From Turbatrix aceti (lineage: Eukaryota > Nematoda > Chromadorea > Rhabditida > Panagrolaimidae), in assembly GCA_963969345.1 (NCBI GenBank), contig OZ017766.1, positions 12,276,001-12,340,000 of the forward strand: a DNA stretch of 64,000 nt, written 5' to 3'. Positions within the stretch are counted from its first letter, which is position 1. Each line of letters opens with the position of its first letter. The notes under the pieces are model-generated. The model saw only the letters and a program-made list of their open reading frames with translations, was not told where the DNA came from and did not search any database. The translations under genes and the position numbers were made by a program. Positions 36,208-47,236 of this stretch are shown piece by piece.

Positions 36208-37056
36208 GCCCACTATGCGCCCATGGTTTTGACACGAAAACTTTTTTTTTGCTATTTTCACATGCACAGAGTAGATATATTTCGGACATGAAAATGGTTC
36301 TGGGGGTAATCGGCTACGGCCGATTTAATGGTGCCATCAAAAAATCAAAATTCGATCGATAAATCGATAATTTGAGGTAAAAATTACTGTAACTCACGAA
36401 ATTATTAGCCGATATCACAATAAATTATTGCATCGTGTTCTACGTCCTTGAAAACTCCCGGAAGCAAAAAACAAAAAAATTCTGTTCATGAAATAAGAAT
36501 TTATTTCGAATTAAAAATTAATAGTAATAATTAATTTTCACGGTTCAAAATTAATATTTTTTTACCGGGCAAAGTTCATCGCAAAGTTTAAGATGAACTG
36601 GATCACTATGCCAAAGTTCATATATAAGAATGGTTAACCGGCTTGGCACGAAGCTTCCGAAGGCAACACACTACGCGCATTTGCATGCGCGCACTGTGTT
36701 CTCCTTCGACTGAAATGCTTCAGCGCGCACTTTTTGTATGAAAAAAAATTTGGAATTGAAATTATTTTTTATTTCATGCACCGAATTTGCTCATTTTTTC
36801 CACACCGGGGTTTTCGATACCGCTGATTACGATAAGCTAATTTATTGTGATTTTCGCTAATAAAGACAAAAAATACAATTTTGTTTTGCTATTTATTGAG
36901 CGAAAATAAAATTTTTGATAGCACCGTTAAATCCGCCATAATCGATAACCCCAAAAATACTACTTGTTTCTAACATTTAGACACATTGGGTATGTAAAAT
37001 TCTAAAAAATACGTCAGAAAACGTTTTCGTGTCAGAACCATGGGCGCATAGTGGGG
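36208..37056. mobile_element. foldback DNA element with ~240-bp imperfect inverted arms
   Basis: The outer ends CCCACTATGCGCCCATGG (36209-) and its complement (to 37055) are matched over about 33 bp. Internal segments also pair: the 36300-36350 region with 36900-36952, and about 36410-36440 with 36820-36850. The arms enclose a spacer of roughly 370 bp. No coding frame, so non-autonomous. Target duplication not resolved because the left end is in a G run. Confidence 0.7.
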
Positions 37057-37065
37057 GGCTGAAAC

Positions 37066-37128
37066 CAGGGTTGAGCGAACATTCGTGTTCGTTCGCGAAC
37101 AAAAAAACGGGCTGTTCGCTCAACCCTG
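37066..37128. mobile_element. 63-bp hAT-type miniature element
   Basis: Perfect 16-bp terminal inverted repeats (CAGGGTTGAGCGAACA and its complement) are flanked by 8-bp repeats GCTGAAAC (37058-37065) and ACTGAAAC (37129-37136), matching at 7 of 8. CAGGG termini and 8-bp duplications are hallmarks of the hAT superfamily. It abuts the foldback element. Confidence 0.75.
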
Positions 37129-37212
37129 ACTGAAACCCTACCTGCCATGCAAGGCCAGACGCTCGATTGTAATTCCCTCTCTCTTCATTAGCATAGCTTT
37201 CTCAGTGCTTCG

Positions 37213-37222
37213 TATATAAAAG
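37213..37222 (+). promoter_or_regulatory. TATA box of small secreted-peptide gene
   Basis: TATATAAAAG about 100 bp before the ATG at 37315, with transcription expected to start near 37243. Confidence 0.6.
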
Positions 37223-37314
37223 TTTGTGCCGTATAAATAAATATGATTTTCTTTTTTGTCTTGGGGATCGTGCCGCGCCTCTCTCTATCGTCGTCTGCAT
37301 TTACGACTTTTGGA

Positions 37315-37947
37315 ATGAAACTGCTGCTCATCTTTCTTCTCGTCTTCGTCTTCTTTGTGCTTCAAACTCCATGCGCGAATACATCAGAAATCATGGAAGA
37401 GTGCTCAAGCAAGGCTTTGCATTCCGGTTATATTTTTTGCCGCTTAAATGCCGTTTAAATGCAAATTTGCAAAATAACCGACATTATACGGTCGAATATT
37501 GCTGGCCGCTTATATTGCAAAAAATAACCGGGTAGGATATGAAGTTAGAATAAAGTCAAAGAAAATAACCGTCTCAGTTTTGGACAGGTTGCATAAAAAT
37601 TTGAAAATAACCGGGTCATTTTTTTCATTTTCAGTCGAATGTCCCCCTTTTTGGTCCAAATTTGCACGCTTATTTTACGTTTTTTATGCGGTTCATGATT
37701 TAGGGGGACGGTTAAAAAAGTCGAAAATAACCGCCGTATAACCCGGTTATTTTAAATCGCGGAAAATAACCGGGCCGTATAACCCGGTTATTTTCGGGAA
37801 ATGAAAATAACCGAATAACCGACCCGGTTATTCGTCATTCCGTTCCGCTTCGTTATATAACCGGAATGCAAAGCCTTGTGCTCAAGTACCTCAGAATCCA
37901 CGGATTCCGATGGATTTTGCACATGGCCACCGGAAACCGCTCAGTGA
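37315..37947 (+). pseudogene. small secreted-peptide gene interrupted by a hAT miniature element
   Basis: An ATG at 37315 opens a frame with a strong signal peptide (MKLLLIFLLVFVFFVLQ, cleavage likely after PCA). After 31 codons it is broken by the insertion at 37410-37878. Ignoring the insertion and one copy of the target duplication, the same frame resumes at 37887 and continues to a TGA at 37945-37947, giving about 51 residues with three cysteines and an S/T-rich tail. As it stands, the frame enters the element and stops at 37458, so a 47-residue protein with a foreign C-terminus could still be made. An in-frame upstream ATG at 37243 sits too near the TATA box. No known family recognised. 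Confidence 0.6.
37410..37878. mobile_element. 469-bp hAT-type miniature element
   Basis: Identical 24-bp terminal inverted repeats beginning CAAGGCTTTGCATTCC are flanked by a perfect 8-bp duplication TGCTCAAG (37402-37409 and 37879-37886). The interior has many copies of AAAATAACCGG in both orientations and no transposase frame. The perfect ends and duplication suggest recent insertion. Confidence 0.9.
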
Positions 37948-40745
37948 TACAATAATACTTTGATCTATGTTTTCCGAAGAAACTGTGTCAGTGCGTACTC
38001 CGTTGTTCTCGTCATCATAGCCTACACTGTTGGATAAAAGTTATGTTTGATTTTGAAATTAAATAATTTTGTTGCTCGCAACCTCGTTTTGACTACTCGC
38101 TACAGAGGTAATTGCCCAAAACTTATCGGGGTTACAATTCCGTTTTTTGTAGGGAAATGTTTCTGTCATTGACAAAAAAAAGTTTGGGACCACACCTCGC
38201 GCGTACGCCGTATATGTATGTATGTACATATTCTTTGATGGCTGCGGTGGTCAATGTGTAATTTCTGCTCACTTGTTCTGTTCATAAGTAGTGCGCGTAC
38301 CTTAGGCTGCTGATATCTGAACAATCTGCAATTGATCATGATATGCACGTACATTTGTACATTGTTTTTACACAAATTTTGTCAACCATGATTTATAGAA
38401 GGAACGTGTTTACGCTACTCTTCTGCTCACTCTGAATGCCAGTTTTTTTAGCTTGTTATCTGGCTCTGTTTTTTTATTTAATTTGAATTTGCTTTCATTT
38501 GCTTTTAATCAACTTTGTGCCTTCCGGAAATAAGCAAGCGTGCAGGGCTTTATCGGAACGGATTACAAATCTTTTGACACGCGTACGTGCGAACTAAAAT
38601 TTATATCCGTGTGTGGATTTTTTTGCAATTATATTATTTCCGCATTTTTAATAAAAAAAGAATTTTATCTAAAAATTCGAACGGAAGATAGTTACTAGGA
38701 CTGTTCGCGTTTTTTTTATCTGATAGTCAATTGCAATGTGTATTTGAGAAAAGCAGCAAAACTCTTGTCAGTAAAAAAATATTTTTCCCTATTTGGCCAG
38801 TAGAATACATATATACTATTAAATTTGAAATATATATATATTTCAAAATTTTAACGTTTTTTATATTCCACTTGGGACCATACAAAATGGGGTCTCAAAC
38901 AGGCCGAAGCTTGTTCGGTTTGGCCTGACGCTCAAATAAAATTGATTTTTTTTGTATTTTTTTACATTTCGCGCTTACCGGAATTACAGGTTAAAAAAAT
39001 GTAATTAAAAAAGACATCTGATACTGTTTTTAAAAAATGCAAAAATGATAATATTTTTTGTATGCGTTTTGTACGTCAAGTAACTATAATATCTACGATC
39101 TTGACCGGATTGTGAACCAAGCTCAGTTTTTTTGCTATCAGATTGTTTAACTCGTTTTACGAATTTACTTCGTTCGGTCCAGTGAATGTTTTAAAAAATG
39201 AAAATTGTTCACCTTATATTACAGCTGCATGAAAAAAAATACATTTCTAAAAAAACTTGTCCGGAAAAGTTTCAACAAAAGGCGGTCATATGTGGCCTGC
39301 ATCTTTCATTCGTGACTCATTGACTACTTTTCCGGTGCCTTTAGTCAGAGGCGGCGTTTTTCGAAGAAAGAAAGATTGCTGTCACCGCATCGCGTCTTCT
39401 TTCCTGCCGCCTATTTGTTTTGCTTTCAGTTTTCCATTTTTTTGAAGACAAAAATCTACACTTTTTTTGATGGAAATGAGAATTGAAGGCTGTTAGCACT
39501 TTTTAAAGGAGCGTGAAGGAGGGCCGGGGGTTAGGCATGGTGTGTTTGTTGTACGTGTACAGATAACACTGCTGCTGCGGCTCTCGTAAATATTCTTCGC
39601 TTTTCGTGTATTTTCTACCAAGTTTTTGCCTTCGACTTTGGCACTTCCTCGTTTTTTATTCTCTTCCCTTCTTTTCATTTCATTTCGACCACTCGGCGCA
39701 AACCAAAGAACTTTGGTGGGTGACTGGCAGCGAGGAGACCGAGACCAAGACCAAGACCGATTGGCCGGCTGGGTATGCATCCTTAATTTTTTTCATATTT
39801 TTTGTCTGGGCTGAGTCCGTTCATATATGTGCATACTAGTTACAAAAGAAAGTAAGGTGGTTTTTTAAATACTTGTTTAACTTTTTTTTTAATTTAAAAA
39901 AATTACAGTTGTTATAGTAGATAATCATGGCAATTTTCAAAAAGCGCCACTATGATATTTACTCGAGATCTGCATTTATGTAGTTATGCAGTATGTATTT
40001 ACTCTGTGATGACAAACTTTGGTGGCATTTATTTATGCTTGCCCGGCAGGCCAGACAAGAATCCAAAAATATAAAAAAAAATATATATACTATTTATTTT
40101 ACAGCATTTTTAGTTTGGGAAAGTAAACATTTTCAATTTTACTAAAGTTATTCAAAAATGACACTTACTAACTTTGATTATTTTTGACATCACAATTTGT
40201 GTACAATAAATTCAACAAATAAAAAAATTTTTCTCAGGTATGTAAGTGGCGACATGATTTTGTTACAGTTTACATTCTATGATTTATTCAATTATACTAA
40301 ATATAATATTAAAAAAATTAGATTTTTTTGACTGCGGTCACGGTCACTGAAATGTGCCGTGTGAATAAATGAATTTATTTTTCGTTCGTGCAACCACGGG
40401 ATAATCAGATGAATATATCCAAGTTTTCTAGTCCATTCATTCACCCCGCTATGGCTGTCCTATTCTGTTCCACAGTTTCGTGTCGCCAGGTCGTGTCTCT
40501 TTTCTGGTAACAGGCAAAAAACACGTCACCGGCAGGACAGGATAGGATGTAAGCGTTTAATGTTGTAGTGAGAGTGAGGCAAGTCTCTCTCTCTCTTTCT
40601 CTTTTAATTTTTTTTCGTGTCGATAAAAAAAATTAAATTTATAGCTATCGAAGAAGCAATGACTTTTTTAATCGAAAAATAGGAGAAATATAGATGAACC
40701 GATATTCAAAAAAAATATTTGGATAGAGATCAAATCAAACACACA
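37948..40745. other. intergenic, no gene seen
   Basis: AT-rich. It contains short microsatellites (TATG near 38212, AT near 38827, TC near 40582) and a small palindrome at 38900-38928 (CAGGCCGAA facing TTTGGCCTG) that may be a miniature-element scar. Confidence 0.5.
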
Positions 40746-40753
40746 GTTATAAC

Positions 40754-41267
40754 CAGAGTTGTCGACCGAGCCAAAATTGCCGAGCCGAGCATTCGAGCCG
40801 CTCGGCTCGGCTCGGTGGTCCTCGAGCCGAGCATTCGAGCCGCTCGGCTCGGCTCGGTTGCCCTCGAGCCGAGCATTCGAGCGAGCGGCTCGGCTCGCTC
40901 GAACCGAGCATGGCAATTTTTTCCACTCAATTTTCGCTTAGAAAAAAAATTTTGGAGGCACGATAACAAAAAACGTGTTTGGAATTGTGGAATTCAGCGT
41001 AAATAATCTACAAATATCATAGTTTTGGCATAAAAAAAAATTCATTTTTTGTCGTTTTTGGGTCATTTTTTAGGCTCGGCTCGGAATCCTTCGAGCCGAG
41101 CATTCGAGCCGCTCGGCTCGGCTCGGTGATCTTCGAGCCGAGCATTCGAGCAGCTCGGCTCGGCTCGAATTTTTCGAGCCGAGCATTCGAGCGAGCGGCT
41201 CGGCTCGCTCGGCTCGCTCGAATGCTCGAAATGCTCGGCTCGATGCTCGGCTCGGTCGACAACTCTG
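40754..41267. mobile_element. 514-bp hAT-type miniature element with GC-rich internal repeats
   Basis: Perfect 19-bp inverted ends (CAGAGTTGTCGACCGAGCC) are flanked by 8-bp repeats GTTATAAC (40746-40753) and GTAAAAAC (41268-41275), 6 of 8 matching and fitting the hAT nTnnnnAn pattern. Near each end is an array of roughly 45-50-bp units built on GAGCCGAGCATTCGAGC and GCTCGGCTCGG (40780-40910 and 41071-41250). Reading frames on both strands here are repeat artefacts. Confidence 0.8.
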
Positions 41268-41275
41268 GTAAAAAC

Positions 41276-42797
41276 CATTGCAATTAAAACGACCATGTTA
41301 TGCGTAACATTTATCGAATTTTTTAGAACATGATGAGCTTCAAACTTGTACCCCAACAGACATTGATCAGGAAACAAAAAATTTTATCACGAAAAAAAAA
41401 TTTTTATCATTGAACTCACCGATGATTTTCTAAGTTTTAGTTTCATTGAAATAAATTCTGTGAGCCGATTTTGGACCGGCGACCCTGTAAAAAAACAACT
41501 GCAAATGTTTTTAATCAAAGTTGTAATCATCAATAAGGGATGGTTAAAAAAATTATGAAAAAAATTTCTGATGCCGGCTTCTGAAATGTTTTTTCTTTAT
41601 TTTACAGCTCAGTCAGTTTTTTTAAGAAACAAAAGTCTGAATTTAATTTTACATACATACATGCAAACATACGCACTGTTTGTTGGCACAGTTTTGGATT
41701 ATAATCAAATTGTCTTGTCGAAAAATTTGTTGGACATTATTGTTTTTACTCCGATTCCAGGGTTAAAGCATGTTGCGATTCTAAAATAAGTGTTCAAAAT
41801 TTTATCAAAAATATTATACTTTCCTAGTTTTTTTTATTTCTGAAAATCAAAAAAATGTTAAAGATGGCAAGTACATTTTTTGCGGCAGTCTGCTTTGATT
41901 ATTTTCTTCTACGACATTTGTTTGGCTTTTTTCTTATACTTTTTGTGTTTCGTAAAACACCTGGATAATGTTCAATGGCATTTTTATTCTCTTTTTAGCA
42001 TGCCACAACGGACTTCTCATGTTTCGCTCGACATTTTTAATCTCACAAATCTTGTGTAGTAGTGTTGCTTTTTTTTGACTTTACAGAGAATAGCAAAAGC
42101 TATTGTTAAGGTGAACCGTTTATTAAGTGCCATTTTTTGTTTCTTGCTAACATTATGTATACACTGAGAAAAATTTTTTATGTCACTTTTTGTACCAAAA
42201 AACAGCCAATGCAGTTTTTTATTTAAAGAAAAAACTAAAATTGTTGATTTGTCATTTGACGTCGGCATTTTTGAAGTTATTTAATGTTGTTTTTTTTAAT
42301 ATGACATTAATTTTTTTAGGAAATTTCAGTTTTTTTCTGCAATTGTTGAATTTTGCGCATTTTTCATTTACCCAGAATTATTTACAAAGATAAATCTGTA
42401 TTTCTATCATAAATAATCTTTATATACAATTTTTATTATTTTTTTAATTTTTCCAAAACATTATAAAAATTTAGCATCGTACCCCGATATGACAAGTTTT
42501 TTTCAAACGTTGAAAAAATTATTTTTTTAAAATTTGCCATCAAAATGCGGAAGATAAAATTATATTCACATTCAAAAATTTATAAGAAAATAGCGTTTGA
42601 TGTTGTTCCAAAACGTATGTACAAAAAAGTTTTGCCTTACAAAAATGCGAACTTTTAAATACCATAAACGTAATCAGTTTTTTTTTTCAAAAATTTCAGC
42701 ATGTCTCATGTGTGGCTGTTAATTCAAGCAAAAAGTAATCCACACTTTTTTTCTATATAAGGATTAAAGTTCCGCTCTTTCTTTCATTCTCTCACTG
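41276..42797. other. intergenic, no gene seen
   Basis: AT-rich. On the minus strand, 41461-41495 contains a well-paired tRNA T-arm (GCCGG TCCAAAA TCGGC) with a B-box-like core, probably a tRNA-derived fragment. CTATATAAGG at 42754-42763 resembles a TATA box but no gene follows. Confidence 0.45.
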
Positions 42798-43023
42798 CAC
42801 TCAAAAAAATTTGATGCGCAAGAAAAATTTTGTCACGTTTTCGCAAGCACAAATCTCACGAAAACGCAAGAATCACATTCTTGCTCATAATCGCAAGTAA
42901 AAATCTTGCGTTTTTGGGCGTTTTTCAGGTTTTTCAGACAAGTCACCATTTTGGGTGCTCTTATAGCGAAAATAATTTGAAAGTGAATTCACGCTTCCTC
43001 CTGCTGCTGCTGCTGCTCGAGCT

Positions 43024-44106
43024 GGTCGAATTAATTGCAAAAAAAAAGATTTTGGGCCAAATTTTAACATTTTTTTTAATTTTTTGATTTCGATTAGTAA
43101 ATTTGATAATATTTCAAGCATTTTGGTGGGTTTTTTAAATAAATCGAACAATTTTTGATTGAAATCGAGTAGGGTTCGGAAAAAAAAATCCACAGATCTT
43201 CAAAATGTAGACAGAAATCTGAAAATTTCAGTACATACTAAAAACTAAATTTCCTTTCGAATGACGTACTCAGTTTTTTGATAACGAATTGATAAATGTC
43301 CAAAAAAACGGTTTTTTTCAGAAATTTGAAAAATTCGGTACTTTTTAGAACCGTGATCAAAATGCGAATATTACCAATCGATAGAGCGGTATCTTTTTTA
43401 TCTAGAACCAACATTTCAGATAATTACCATATCGCATGGGCATACGGTAGCGATTCTCCCGAACCCTACTTGTTTAAGCGCCTGAGGCTATGAGGTAAAA
43501 CACTGCTTAGCAAAACGAGATAAAACATTTTGTTAGAAATTTTTCGGTCTACAAAACGGTGTAACTCTTGAATTTCTATCTATTTTTTTGGCTTCACCAG
43601 ATTAATTCGCGCAACATACACTCATTTTTGGTACCAATTTTCCGACAATCGAGATCAAAAAAGGGGGGTCGGGGGAAAAAATCACCATTGGCTCAGCTTT
43701 GAAACGTTATGGCAAGAATCTTGACACCGGACGTAAAAAACCCCGTAGAATTCAAAAATTTTACTATTTTGTTCCTAAAAGTTCGAAAAAGTTCCGAAAT
43801 TTTCAAATTTCCGAAAAAAACCGTTTTTTTTGACATTTATCAATTCGTTATCAAAAAACTGAGTATGTCATTCGAAAGGAAATTTAGTTTTTAGTCTGTA
43901 CTGAAATTTTCAGATTTTTGTCTACATGTTGAAGACCTGTGGATTTTTTCTTCCGAACCCTACTCGATTTCAATCAAAAATTGTCCGATTTATTCAAAAA
44001 ATGCACCAAAATGCTTGAAATATTATCAAATTTACTAATCGAACCCAAAAAAAAGTAAAACAAATCTAAATTTGGCCCAATTATTTTTTTGCAATTATCT
44101 CGACAA
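43024..44106. repeat. large inverted repeat (foldback) inside the 2.4-kb element
   Basis: The segment about 43024-43370 is closely inverted at about 43745-44106; for example ACTCAGTTTTTTGATAACGA faces its complement near 43842-43863, and GAGTAGGGTTCGG faces CCGAACCCTACTC. The arms are about 350 bp with a 370-bp spacer. This could be a separate foldback transposon inserted in the larger element. Confidence 0.75.
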
Positions 44107-44317
44107 GCGCGCTTGCAAGCGTGCTCGGGCAGAAAGGGAAGACAAAGAGTTGTACGACTTTTTTTAATTTCGAGGAGTCTCAACGCGAATATTGCGATCG
44201 CTTTTGCAGCGAGCTTGTCATTGTTCCAGACTTTGCTTTTTTTTTTGTTCGTGTTATTTTTTGTCGATTTGTTGTCATTGTTGTTTATTAGCGTGAATTG
44301 TTTTACTTTTGTTTCAG

Positions 44318-44915
44318 ATAACTCCGGCGACACCATCCGAGCAAACTCATACGATCGGCGACTCCATTCAACTGTGATGCCGCTGCCAACGTATGTTTTT
44401 GAGCTTTTCAAAAGTTTGGGGGCGTAATCACGACTTTTTTGAACACCAACCAAGTTTTACCCTGTTTTTTTTACCTTTTTTGCGATTGCTCGATGAGTTT
44501 TTTGCGATTTATTAGGTAGGATTGCGCTGCGACAGATGGGACGCCAAGATTGGCTCCGCGATCGCAGAAAAGGTAAAAAAATAGGTTGAAAGGCAGTTGG
44601 TATGAAATTTTGGGGCATAACTAACTTTCGGGCTTCATTTTTTATCCATTTACGCATCAATACTTTCAGATGTCTTCAAACAACCTGCGATCGAGCCCTG
44701 TTTTGTACTCGAAGTAAGTTTTTTGGGAAAACTTGTGGATTGTTGTAATTGCTTGGAGTTTTTAGGCCCAATCGGCTGCGATGAGTCGGCATATATCGGC
44801 GACCGTACAGGGCAGTCGAAATGCTACGAGATCGTCGATCACAGCAACGACCTTCACAGAAACGGCGACTGCACAGCAGAAGAAACAGCAACACGGCAAC
44901 TCTATCTATTCTTAG
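44318..44915 (+). CDS. four-exon 3' end of an unidentified gene carried in the mobile element
   Basis: Exons 44318-44390, 44520-44572, 44670-44713 and 44766-44915 have GT-AG introns (donors GTATGT, GTAAAA, GTAAGT; acceptors TTTCAG, GTAG, TTTCAG, TTTTTAG). Their phases match at all three junctions, giving about 105 residues to a TAG. They stand out as GC-rich islands in T-rich DNA. The product includes LRQMGRQDWLRDRRKD and FKQPAIEPCFVLE, then an A/S/T/Q-rich tail. It opens in phase 1, so at least one 5' exon is missing or lost to the foldback. Family not recognised: it may be a captured host gene or the element's own protein. Confidence 0.5.
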
Positions 44916-45230
44916 CAGTGATTTTTGTTTTTTATTATTATTTTTATAGTCATATTGTTTGTAATGAATGTTTTTTATATGCCGTGCTAAGGGGTGGGGG
45001 GTATGGGGAAGGGGGTCGGTTTAGGCAAAAAACGGGTACTCCCGCACGGAAAATATTGGGAACGCTTTGCCAGGCAAAATTCAAGCTCTTTCTTGCAACC
45101 AAAAACGCAAGATTATTCTCACGTTTTCCTTCGCTAAATCGCAAGAATAGTCCTGCGTTTCATCACGCACGAACGTCAATGCGATTTCGTGATATTTTTT
45201 TTGCGAAAACGTGATTTTTTTTTTTGAGTG

Positions 45231-46591
45231 TGGTTGCGCCATTCATCCGCTCTTCTCGGTTATCCAGTCATCCGTCGTGGTTGTGGTTGTGGTTTCTTCT
45301 GTGGCAATCAAACAACACTCTTGCATGCATGCCTCGGGCAATGTGCTTTGCATGTTTGTCGGGAGGAGGGATGCTAAATATGTTTTTTTGTCTTTGTCTT
45401 AAATCACAATCGCACGCTCGTCCAGTTTTTTGTTGAGTCAAATTTTTTTGAGAACTAGTGTAATTTGTACAATTTTTTTGTATTTTTTAAACAGTGAATT
45501 TAAAATGTTTGCCAGCCTAGCAAAATAATTTCCTGTCTCTCAAAGTCCTATAAAAATTTTGTACACCTTGAGGTGCTATAAAAGAGTAATCCTCTATTTG
45601 TCACACCGGAAAGGAATCCAAAACAATGAGAAATATGACTGTTATTGATTTGAAAATTGTCCAAGCCAAGCTCATTATTTTTTTCACAAAATATTTTTCA
45701 CGGTTTTATCACTCCCACTCTGTCAACAACTGTTGACAGTTAAAAAAACTAATTAGATTTTTTCATGCCATCTGAAACTGGATTCATGTCGATTACCACA
45801 CATATCCACGCGCTCACTTGGTTCTTCCTCTTCCATCCATCCCAGAATAGTGCCGTAATAGGCGTTGAGAGGGTAAAATATAACCGATGTATCTATAAAT
45901 AGTAGGATACTCTTTGGGTGTCAAGTTTGTTGTTTGTTGTCAAGTGCGGGTTCATTTGATAGTAGCACTTGCTTTTGCAGGATTTGACGAACAACACGAA
46001 GTCAGTTAAATTATGTGTAATACTTGTCACTCGAATTGTTTTGCAACTTTTTACTGATAAATAAATATAACGTTTTAGAAATACTGATACTGTCAGTACA
46101 AAGAAAAAAACTGATGAATCTTTGTTTGAACCTTGAAATATTTTTTTTCATCAAAAGCGCGTTGCAATTAGTTAGGGTACCAGAAACATTTTGAGATCCT
46201 TGTTTCTGGTACCTTAAGTTTATTTTTTTTATTTTTACCTTAGAAACTGATTCAAAATTGACATGGCTATTTAAAGATCCAGTTTTTTTCGAATCTTTTT
46301 TTAAAGGGTATTGAAACAAAATTGCAAACATGTCAGAAGTTTTTTTTTGAATACGAGAATTTTTTTACTCTGGGATCATCGATATTCGGTTACAGTTTTC
46401 ACAAACAAACAACAAATGTATTTCCGGTCATACACATGTATTTAGAATTTGTTCATTTATCACTCCTATAAAAATTTAGCTTACTCCGAGGCAGATTTTT
46501 AGTTTTCAAATTTTGATTGGATTTGAAAACTAAAAATTCAATCAAAATAAAATTTTAGTTTTCAAATCCTTTGAACCAGTGATCAACAAAT
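45231..46591. other. intergenic with two hairpins
   Basis: No gene seen. Two clear stem-loops: 46172-46217 (17-bp arms, 16 matching, core GGTACCAGAAACA) and 46496-46536 (15-bp perfect arms, TTTTTAGTTTTCAAA). TCTATAAATAG near 45892 resembles a TATA box without a following frame. Confidence 0.5.
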
Positions 46592-47236
46592 ATTTATTTT
46601 ATTTATTTATTTATTTATTTCACCATTACTCAGTGGTTAGTTATCATTAGACCAGATGTTAGGAGGCACAAATGATGTCCACGTAGGTGTAAATGTCTCG
46701 ATTCGTTTTGGTCGCGATTTCTTCTTCCCATCGTTGCTGTGGTCTGGTTTTCGTCTTGTTGAACACCGAGTTGAGCGAATCGACCCAGCGTAAAGTGGAG
46801 GGAGAGCTCGAAATCGTCCTCGATGTCTCCTTGAGGAGAAGTCCGGAGGAGATAGGTCGCTGATCCCGCCATTTCTGTACCATCCACTGCGTCTTCTTGA
46901 CGTTGACTTCCAGTCCGACGTCCTTGCAGATGATGGCCATATCCGACAGCATTTCCTGAAGTTCTTCGCCAGTGTGGGAGAAAAGAACGACGTCGTCAGC
47001 GTTTTGCGAATGGCCTCTTCAAAATCCGTCAGCAGTGAGCGTGCGTTGATGGTAGCGACGCTGAGCCGGAATCTAGACATTTTTTTTAGCCTACGTTTGA
47101 CAGGGTGGCCAGCCCGGGTGTCAAACGGCGCTTTCAATTCTCACACTTGCGCTGCTTCCCGAATGCGATCGCGAGCGCAAGCTGCTGTCGCGGACAGGAG
47201 AGGCGGAATAAATCCGACCGTCCGCTAGGCGTGCAA
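46592..47236 (-). mobile_element. truncated non-LTR retrotransposon (LINE), internally deleted
   Basis: On the minus strand, an endonuclease-type N-terminus (RLSVATINARSLLTD, about 47080-47030) runs almost directly into a reverse transcriptase core with the catalytic ADD box (ADDVVLFSHTGEELQEML, about 47000) and the downstream GLEVNVKKTQWM. It ends with the RWEEEI motif typical of LINE C-termini. The middle of the ORF is missing and the frame shifts at the join. The element's 3' end carries a (TAAA)n tail, seen as TTTA repeats at 46592-46620, as in RTE-like LINEs. It is a dead copy. Confidence 0.8.

Larger units (their letters stand above)
42798..45230. mobile_element. 2.4-kb element with CACTCAAAA termini
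   Basis: The left end CACTCAAAAAAAT (42798) is mirrored by ATTTTTTTTTTTGAGTG at the right (to 45230). Both subterminal regions carry related TCACGTTTTCGCAAG and AAATCTTGCGTTTTTGG motifs in opposite orientation. It contains a nested foldback (43024-44106) and four spliced exons (44318-44915). No transposase is recognisable and a target duplication is not clear, so boundaries rest on the inverted ends. Confidence 0.6.

Noticed and set aside
40668..41377. Several 60-100-codon frames rich in AEPS/RAARLGS repeats
   Set aside because: They are translations of the GC-rich repeat arrays of the 514-bp miniature element, open on both strands.
44089..44427. 112-codon continuous frame covering the first spliced exon of the 2.4-kb element
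   Set aside because: Most of it is T-rich intron translating as a phenylalanine/leucine run; only the part after the acceptor at 44317 has coding character.
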